Below are positions 56,741-64,000 of a stretch of 64,000 nucleotides of DNA, one piece after another (positions within the stretch are counted from its first letter, which is position 1; every line of letters starts with the position of its first letter). The translations under genes and the position numbers were made by a program. Under the pieces are notes generated by a model, which was given only the letters and a program-made list of their open reading frames with translations, did not search any database and had not been told where the DNA came from. The DNA comes from Pseudo-nitzschia pungens (taxonomy: Eukaryota; Bacillariophyta; Bacillariophyceae; Bacillariales; Bacillariaceae), in NCBI GenBank assembly GCA_037355855.1, contig CM074765.1, positions 682,001 to 746,000 of the forward strand, written 5' to 3'.

Positions 56741-57750
56741 CGGAGCGGAGCGCGAAGCGGCGATCGGCAATCGATTCGTTTTGGTTTTGGTTCCCGCGGT
56801 TCTTTCGATTGGTGCTACCGGGACCGGTATTTCTGCACGTATCGTACCGTACACCAACGATAGCTTGCTTTGCTACAACACGGTACTTGATACTGGGTCG
56901 TACTTGGACGTCTCCGACCTTCAACACATATGGATGGCGGACTCTTCACACAACACAACGCAACGCAGCAAGCGACGACACGACACGACTCGACACGGCA
57001 CGGCACGGCACGGCACACGGCACACGACACCCCACAACCTCAGAGGGATAATCATCACGTCGGACAACCGTCTCGTTCAACGAGTCCGAAAAGTCGGTAG
57101 AAGAAAGGATGCAATCTCGAATCCCACTCGCCTTGCGGTCAGTAACCGTGAGGATGAACCCCTAGTGACTAGGACTACCATAGTGAATAACCTCACTCTT
57201 ATTGCAATACTTCATGCGTTGTCATTGATATTTAAAAAAAATATTAATAGAAAAAATATATTGTTTCGGAATGGAGGAGGGGTTGGGGTTGTTGGGATTG
57301 CCTTCTTCACTTTCAGCCGAAGGATCTCCCTCCGAAAAAATCAGCGTCTGTCCTTCTCCCGCACTACGAAGTAGTATTTGCTAACTCACGTCTCCCGATC
57401 AATCAACGAAAGAACAAAAATCGATGTCCATCATGAATCATCGATCATCATCGAAATCGAAATCAAACCTTTGCCCGACCCCCTTGACTCGCTTTCAGCC
57501 TAAGGTTACGATGTACGAGTAAGATTATCGAACGGGAAACGGAAAAAGTACAAATAAATTACCTGTACTCGTACGAGTAAGGCTACAGTAATCTTACCAG
57601 GTACGAGTAAGATTGATTACCGGTATTCTCCATAATCTCAAATAATTAGTATTGCAAGCACTTCATCCCACCAACCAAGTTACTCGATCGATCCCGCCAC
57701 ACCCTACCGAGTCCCCGACCGCGAAACGACGCAATTCAACGCAGCAAACG
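56741..57750. other. Intergenic between MCM6 and the RsfS gene
   Basis: No gene is seen. (GGCAC)n lies at about 56995-57015. The 57480-57640 stretch carries CCTAAGGTTACGATG, TACGAGTAAG and CTGTACTCGTACGAG words, close to the RsfS start. Confidence 0.5.
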
Positions 57751-59353
57751 ATGTGGAGGGCGGCCTTCCGGTACGCGTACGCATCCCGGACGGGTGCGAT
57801 ACCGAGAAGGCGGCCGCTCGCGCTGGCGTTTTCGGTGTTCGCGCCGCCATCCGGGATCGTTTCGTCGCGAACCACGGCGAACCGCACCGCCGGCGACGAA
57901 AGCGGCGATCGCTTCGGGGCGGGAAGAAATGATCGCTGGGAATTGCGTCGCTACTCGTCATCGGCCATTCGCAGCAACAGCGACGGCAACAGCGACACGG
58001 ACGGCGCATCCAAGCAGAAACGCGAGGCACTCATCGAAGACGACGACGACGACGACGACGACGACGAGGGATGGGTCCCTCCGATGAGGGGACGGGCTAG
58101 CGGCAGCAGCGGCAGCGGAAGCGCGGAAGATTCCGACGCGACGACCGAGGGATACGTTTTGCCCCGCAAGAGCGAGCGCATCGAACGCGTCCTGGAGGTT
58201 TCCCGCCAGGTCAGGGAGCGGGAGCGATTGGACCGGGCCCTGCGGGACACCGAGCGCGAGGCGGAGGCCCTCTTTCAGCTGACGGAGGAGGAGCAGGCGA
58301 CGCTGACGGACGAGGAAATCCTGGAGCGCCTCGAGGAGGTCCTGAGGCGGGAAGAGGAACTGGAGGAGGAGCTCTTTCGGAACGAGCTCGAGCGGGAGGA
58401 GCGAGAGAAACTCCGGCTGCAACAGCAGCAGCAACAGCAGAAGGAGGAGGAGGAGGAGGAACAGATGCAGCAGATGCAGCAACATGAGGCGGCCCCCGAT
58501 TGGTTGCAAACCCGGCGGTCTCGCCGAGAAACAAGGGCGCGATCGTCGACGAGCGCGGTCCCGGTGATTCACCACACCCCGCTGACGGCGGACGAAATCC
58601 GGCTCCTCCTCGAGGAACACGGCGGTTCCGACGTGACGGTCATCGAGGACGATCCCGAGGCGCCCCGGATGGGAGGGGCGGAGGGAATGATCTTTTGCAC
58701 CGCCGGCGGCGGCGGCAGCGGCAGCCTTGGTGGACGGCCGCAATCCCTACCTCGTCTCGACGCTGGGCAGCGTTCTGATCGATCACATGAAGGACCGCGG
58801 ACTCGACGAGCTGGGGACCGCCCCGAGCGCCAGGCAAAACACCCGGAACCGATCGGCGTCGGTTTCCCGAACGCCGGCGCCGTACGGAACGAGCGGCGGC
58901 ATCGGCGGCGGCGGCGCGCCGGAGTCGTCGTGGAAGATCGTCGATTGCGGGAACTACATCGTGCACCTGCTGGACGGCGCCACCCGGAACGATCTGCGGC
59001 TGGAAGACCTGTGGTCGGGATTCGATCGCCTGTGGGACCTGGACATTCTGGACGAGGAGGCGGTCGAGGACTACTGCGCGGAGAATCCGGTGCCGCCCGG
59101 ATACGACGGGACCACCGGGGGTCGCCGCTGGCGCGGAAGCGACCCTTCCGACGACCACATCAACCGCAACGACCGCCGCAACGCCACCGAGCTGGACGGG
59201 GCCGTTTTGAAGCGGCTCGAGCGGAACCAGTTCGGCTTCGCGAGGAGGCACCGGCCCGTGATTCCCCGGGCCGTGAAGAACCGGAACCGGAGGGCGGGAC
59301 GAAAGCAGTTGCGGCTGCAAAAGGAGCGAGCGCACTCCGGAGAGGGGGACTGA
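57751..59353 (+). CDS. RsfS/Iojap ribosomal silencing factor (organellar), one +1 frameshift
   Basis: RsfS proteins bind uL14 of the large ribosomal subunit and block subunit joining; organellar forms aid mitochondrial or plastid ribosome assembly. ATG 57751 begins MWRAAFRYAYASRTGAIPRR, an Arg/Ala-rich transit-like peptide. A long Glu-rich coiled coil follows (about residues 135-275). The RsfS domain starts at LTADEIRLLLEEHGGSDVTVI and GMIFCTA. It continues after the frameshift with LVDGRNPYLVSTLGSVLIDH, then WKIVDCGNYIVHLLDGATRN and LRLEDLWS. One extra base at about 58726 (AGC C TTG) breaks the frame inside a Gly/Ser insert. Corrected length is 533 residues. The bacterial factor is only about 105-120, so the N-terminal extension is unusually long. 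A basic tail ends the protein. Confidence 0.86.
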
Positions 59354-59837
59354 TCGGAAAACCGCAATCGATATCACTGCACACATATAGTATGTATATA
59401 TATAGCATTCAAAATCAGACAGACGGCAGCCATTGCAATGCACTGTATTATGGATGATAGGATATATATAATAACAACAATAATAATAATAATGGTAGAA
59501 ACGCTACTACACGCACGCACCAAATCTATTCCCAAAACGAATCGAAAAGTCGGTCGAAGCAAGCGAGCAAAGATGGTAGCAGTAACATCAGCAGCAGCAG
59601 CAGCAGCAGCAGCAAATCTCTATCGAATGCAAACCGCGGACAACTGTTTCTTGTTCTTTGGATTTCGCGGTTGCGGTTGCGGTTGCGGTTGCGGTTGCGG
59701 TTGCGGTTGCGGTTGCGGTTGCGGGTTCCGTTGGCGGGTTGCGGCCCGTGCTGTGCCGTGCCGTGCTGCGCTGTAGTTTGCCTGTGCCCGCCAACCGGCC
59801 GTGCGCGGTCCGTCCAACCGATTCCTTCATTCCGTTG
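59354..59837. other. Intergenic with GGTTGC hexanucleotide array
   Basis: No gene is seen. A (GCGGTT)n array of about ten units lies at about 59668-59728. CCGTGCTGTGCCGTGCCGTGC follows at 59748-59770. It separates the convergent ends of the RsfS gene and the next gene. Confidence 0.6.
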
Positions 59838-60657
59838 TCATCGCTTGGAGGCAGCGAGGGCCTGCATGGCCCGCTGGATCGCCTTGGCAAAGGCCGCTCG
59901 GTCTTCCATTGGTATTTGTATCGATGCCGATGTCGATGTCGATGTCGATGCGGTCGCGGCGGAGGAGGATTCCGATTCCAGCGCGGTCGCGAGCTGCTCC
60001 AGCGCGTAGGTGGCGACCCGGAGCAATCCCAGATGGGCGCTGTTGGTGCCGGTGCCGCTACCGATGGACGGCGCCGGTGTTGGTGATGCTGCCGCTGTCG
60101 TTTCCGTGGGGGCGGGCTTTCGTGCCGCCGCCGGCTGCACCGATGTCGATGTCGATGTCGATGTGGACGTCGATGTCGACGATCCCTGGTTCGTTGGTCC
60201 TTCCTTGGATCGGAATCCCTCAGCTTCCAGTGCACGCATCCGTTGGCGTTCTTCCCAGAACACGGGCGTGGTGTTGGTGTTAGTGTTGGTGTTGGTGGAG
60301 TTGGAGTTGGAGGAACCGTGGTTCGGGAGGGCAGTTCCCGCTACCACTTCCGTGCCGGTGGGCATTCGAAAAGGGACCATCGCCGCTCGCGGTCGCGGTC
60401 GACTGCTTCCGCTGCTGCTCGATCTGCCGGAGGTAGTGTTCCCGCACCTGGTCGCTCGTTTGATAGATTCCCTCGGCGACCCCGGAATACGCGCCACCGC
60501 TCTCGCCGCCGCGTGCGCGTGTCATCGCCGCACCGGAATTCTGGACGGCGTTCGCGATGCTCTTGTCGGTGAATTTTGTCGCGGCAATCCCGCCCAGTTT
60601 CATGTCCTTTTCGGACATGCTGTTGCTGCGGTTTTCCCAACCCACCGGCAGCGACAT
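59838..60657 (-). CDS. Small unknown protein (one +1 frameshift)
   Basis: ATG 60657 gives MSLPVGWENRSNSMSEKDMK and then a compact Ala/Gly-rich region (GGIAATKFTDKSIANAVQNS, YSGVAEGIYQTSDQVREHYL). An extra base in the T-run near 60370 moves the reading to the second frame. That frame has Thr/Asn-rich and alternating Ser-Thr low complexity, a charged piece (FWEERQRMRALEAEGFRSKE) and a helical C-terminus (LLRVATYALEQLATALESE, FAKAIQRAMQALAASKR). Corrected length is 272 residues, an exact multiple. I do not recognise the family. There is no transmembrane helix and no cysteine motif. Conserved-looking ends around a disordered middle suggest a real gene. Confidence 0.6.
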
Positions 60658-61484
60658 GCTTGCTGTTATAATAGCAGCAGTAGTCGCAGTAGTAGTTGTT
60701 TTCTTTGCTGGTTCGTAATACAATAGTAGTAGCGAAGGTGAATTCAAATGGTCGTTTTCTGGTGGTGTCGCGTTGGAGTTATCGTTGCAGTGAGCTTTAG
60801 TGTTTGCGATCTACGATGCGGTGCTACCTCCGGTATTGAACGATACACATGCACTGCTCCGAACCAAAGTCCGAAGGAACAATCCGCAATCGCTGTCAAC
60901 GATGATGATCAATGATGATTATGATGATGATGTTGAATGACGATGTGATTTTTTCTTACAGAATTTTTTTTTCGTGGTTTTCCCGCTTTCGATTGACTGA
61001 CTGACTCGTCTCAGTCACTGATCCATCAAAAATAGCAGTAATGATCAAACTTGGTTGTGTTTTACCGCATGACGTCGTAAGATTAAGGTTTTTACCTCGT
61101 ACCGGAAATGATGTATGATGCCAATGCGCGCCAAAGTACATCCGGAACAATAAAGCCCCAACATGCCAAACTACCGTACATGCCTACCGTGCAGTACTGG
61201 TCGGCTGATACGAGTAAGATGTGAATTACAGTAAGTTAACCTTAGGTGCCAATAATCTTACCTGTAAGGTACTCGTACTCGTACCAGTAAGTTTCGGAAA
61301 AATAATCATCTCGGTCGAATTTCGAATCCGAAATTCAAAATCCAACAGTCCATAACCAGCAGCAGCAGCAGTCGCAATACGCATACCGGTACCATACCGG
61401 TCGTCAGTCACCGCTCCTTGACAAAGATACCCTATCGATCTTATCATTCTCTTCTAGCCGAGCCTCACTTCAACCACATGAGGC
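60658..61484. other. Divergent intergenic region
   Basis: No gene is seen. ATGATGATTATGATGATGATG lies near 60903-60930. The words CAGTAAGTTAACCTTAGG and TACCTGTAAGGTACTCGTACTCG lie at 61228-61280. It should contain promoters for both flanking genes. Confidence 0.5.
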
Positions 61485-63064
61485 ATGAGAATAGAAATAG
61501 AAACCGAACCCGCTCTGGGATCCGGTAGAAGGATCGAGGATCCGATCGACGCCAGCGGCATCATCAGCGGCAGCCGTGGATGCAGCGGCAGAGGCTGCCC
61601 ATCGTCTCTGTCTCCGTCTCCTTCCCCGACAATGTCGACATCTACGCCTGCGTCGACTCGGCGGTTGCCTCCTCGGTTGTGGCAACAACGACAACCACGA
61701 GCGCGGGCATTGCCGTCCTCGTGCCGGACCCGACGGTCGGCGGTCGCGGCGTTGCTGTGCGGGATTCTGGCTCTGGGCAATGTCTACCGATCGAGCACGC
61801 GGATCCGGTCCGCGACGGCGGGGATTCGGGACCCGGACTTTTCGACGAACGATGCCACCGGCACCGCCGATGCGAACAGCATCGACCGCCGCGAAATCAC
61901 CGAGCCGGACCATGCCTTGGCAACGGACGAGACCGGGAAAAAGCTTTCGGATCCGGTGCTCGGGACCACCGGCTTCCGGCACCAACCGCATCGCGATCGC
62001 AATCATTCCCCGCCCGATCGAAAGATTCACGCAAGCGACCCGTCGGACGATGATGCGGCAGCGTCAAAAACGAACGCACCGTCGACTTCCTCCGTCACGG
62101 GCAGTGGCAATCCGAATCCATCGAGATCCCAATCGAGATCGGAATCGGAATCGAAATCCCAATCGCTTCCGTCACCCGCGGACCCCACGTCGCTGATACG
62201 AGGCGTCGATTCCTTCTTGTCGAGCCGGCATGCACGTTACGACGCCAACTCGTTCGGAGCGGACCATCTCTGGGACTTGCTGGTCAATTACACGCACTCG
62301 GCCGCGTCGAAGGACGATGATTCGCCCGAGTTGTCCGGAGCAACGCGGCGGAACCGCGTGGGCCAAAGTGATGGTTCGAGCGACTACCACCACTACTACT
62401 ATGAATCCGACACGCTCGCACCGGAAATCGTTTGCGGGCCGGGACCGGGGCGGGGAATGGAACAGGACGCGGGATACAAGCTGCTGGCCGAGAAAATACG
62501 CATCGTGGGAGAGCGAGACAACTCTGGCACCAACAATGGCAATGACGAAAACTTCGAACCGAGGGTTCTCTGCATCGTCTACACCTACTCTCCGATGAGA
62601 TACCTGGTCCGGTCACAGGCCCTGGCCTGGGGAAGGGACTGCGACGGATTTCTAGCCTATTCCAACGAGACGCTCCCGGCGCTCGGAATCTACCAGCTAC
62701 CAATCAACAACAACAACAACAAGAACAACAATGGCCAAGAACAGCAGCCATTGCCGAAGGAAGACTACGCCAACATGTGGCAGAAGGTCCGGCGCATCTG
62801 GAAGGACGTCCACGACCGCTTCTCGTACGACTACGACTACTTTTACATCTCGGGGGACGATGTCTACCTGCTGGTGGAAAACCTCCGGGCCTACCTGCGG
62901 GAGGTATCGACGACACTCGCTCCGAAACCAAGGCACTTTGGATCGTGGCTTCCGTCGCGGTCCATGGTCGCCGGGGGTCCGGGATACGTCCTCAACCGAG
63001 CGGCACTGAAAAGTTACGTCGGAGGCGGCAACGCTAGCAAGAACAGCGGCAACAACATCAACAT

Positions 63065-63108
<44 letters not shown>

Positions 63109-63685
63109 ACAACGTCACAAGCAACCGCGACAGTCCCTGGAGCACCTGCAAGGCCGACCAGGGGGGATCGTACGAGGATCGGTTTCCTCAGCTACTGCAT
63201 GGCGCACGCCCTGGGAGCGGACGGCGGCTGTCCGCGGCAGCGACACCGACACGAGGGATCCGCAAAAGGGAGCCCAGCGCTTCCACGACAACGAGCCGTC
63301 GACGCTGTACCTCACGCGGACCGCGAAATCGATCGGCGACCGTCGGTCGTCCTATCACGGCCGCATGAAAAAGGCGTGGGCGGACCAGCCCCCGCCGTTG
63401 TCGTCGGGGGCGGTGTCGCCGGGAACCGACACCCGTGCCAATGGTTACGCAAATTCCGATGCGAGCACCGATGCCAATTCTACCTCCTCCTCCTCCGCTG
63501 TGGTCGGACCCCTCCACGGGCTGGAGGCGGCGGCGGTGCACAGCATTTCGCTCCACCACATTCACACCCCGATTTACATGGCCCGGATCCACGCGATCCT
63601 TCGTCCCGTCTGCCCGATCGATTCCCCGCTGGGTCGGGGATTGTTGCGGCATTTTGTGCGGTTGCGGGACCCCCCTCCGGCGTGA
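61485..63685 (+). CDS. C1GALT-like GT31 glycosyltransferase (two +1 frameshifts)
   Basis: Type II Golgi glycosyltransferase similar to core-1 beta-1,3-galactosyltransferase. ATG 61485 opens a cytoplasmic Arg/Ser/Pro-rich tail. The anchor is SAVAALLCGILALGNVYR, followed by a Ser/Asp-rich stem. The catalytic domain has RVLCIVYTYSPMRYLVRSQA, DYFYISGDDVYLLVENLRAYL (the DxD-type metal site reads GDD) and HFGSWLPSRSMVAGGPGYVLNRAALK, equivalent to the SGGAGYVLS motif. An almost pure Asn tract (about 63050-63115) follows. Frame changes at about 63183 (CGG T TTC CTC AGC) and 63235 (CCG C GGC AGC) each equal one extra base. They lead through FLSYCMAHALGADGGC to the C-terminal TLYLTRTAKSIGDRRSSYHG. Corrected length is 732 residues. 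The donor and acceptor are unknown. Confidence 0.83.
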
Positions 63686-64000
63686 AAACGAACGAACGAA
63701 ACGAAGCGAAACGACGAAATCGAATCGAATCGAATCGAATCGAATCCAGACGAGAACGAGAAAACACACGAGCGCAAACGAACCGAGCTCACTCGTGCCT
63801 TGCGGGGCAAACACACTGTGCAGCGACTATGCTGGACATGGCACTGATGGACAAGCAGCGAGGTGTTCTGAAATAATCATGACTTTTACTAGAAGCATTA
63901 CTATGTTGTTATCAACCAACGACCCAATCGTTGCTTCTTGTGAAACTTTGTCCTTGTTGGAGTCATTATTATCTGTATCATACTAACATGATGGAACTTT
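63686..64000. other. Downstream flank with AATCG pentanucleotide array
   Basis: An (AATCG)n array of about six units lies at 63718-63747, just 3' of the glycosyltransferase gene, after AACGAACGAAACG. The remainder shows no gene. Confidence 0.55.

Overview
This is a eukaryotic nuclear window, most likely from a diatom or a close stramenopile. The evidence is indirect. A secreted protein carries a long PSxxPS stalk followed by BspA-like DUF285 repeats. There is a DUF4116 repeat protein and a copia-type gag of the kind common in diatoms. Genes are widely spaced and use the standard code, introns are few with GT-AG ends, and codon-phase GAC/GTC microsatellites encode poly-Asp tracts. The species cannot be named from the sequence. 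No rRNA, tRNA or CRISPR array was recognised.

Layout. Bases 1-1130 are a tandem satellite with a higher-order repeat, followed by non-coding sequence to 2584. From 2.6 to 23.1 kb lie: a membrane protein (-), phosphoacetylglucosamine mutase (+), a DUF4116 repeat gene with an internal stop (-), an RluA-type pseudouridine synthase (-), a large protein with repeated SUMO-interaction-like motifs (-), a D-2-hydroxyacid dehydrogenase (+) and a PPIL2-type U-box cyclophilin (-). At 23.7-24.4 kb there is a complete non-autonomous hAT element with an 8-bp target duplication. From 24.7 to 32.2 kb lie a wax-synthase-type MBOAT acyltransferase (+), a five-exon GH28 glycosidase (-) and a two-exon SDR (-). 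From 33 to 37.9 kb one secreted gene (PLOD-like glycosyltransferase, PS-rich stalk, DUF285 repeats) is split by an antisense gag-bearing retroelement. From 38.2 to 63.7 kb lie: a 1,774-residue chromatin protein (-), a basic low-complexity protein (-), a prolyl-4-hydroxylase-like oxygenase (-), MCM6 (+), an RsfS/Iojap ribosomal silencing factor (+), a small unknown protein (-) and a C1GALT-like GT31 glycosyltransferase (+).

Genes fall into functional themes rather than operons: UDP-GlcNAc supply, glycosylation and cell-wall sugars (PAGM, PLOD-like GT, GH28, GT31, P4H); RNA, splicing and ribosome work (RluA, PPIL2, RsfS); and chromatin and replication (MBD-HMG-chromo-JmjC protein, MCM6, poly-SIM protein).

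Two cross-cutting features matter. First, many otherwise well-conserved genes are broken by single-nucleotide frameshifts, mostly equivalent to one extra base, with at least six in MCM6. After correcting them the coding lengths become exact multiples of three. Residual assembly indels are the simplest explanation, but the direction bias deserves checking against reads. Second, intergenic DNA and introns are dominated by two vocabularies: short palindromic GTAC/GTAAG/TTACGAG words, and arrays of five-base tandem repeats.
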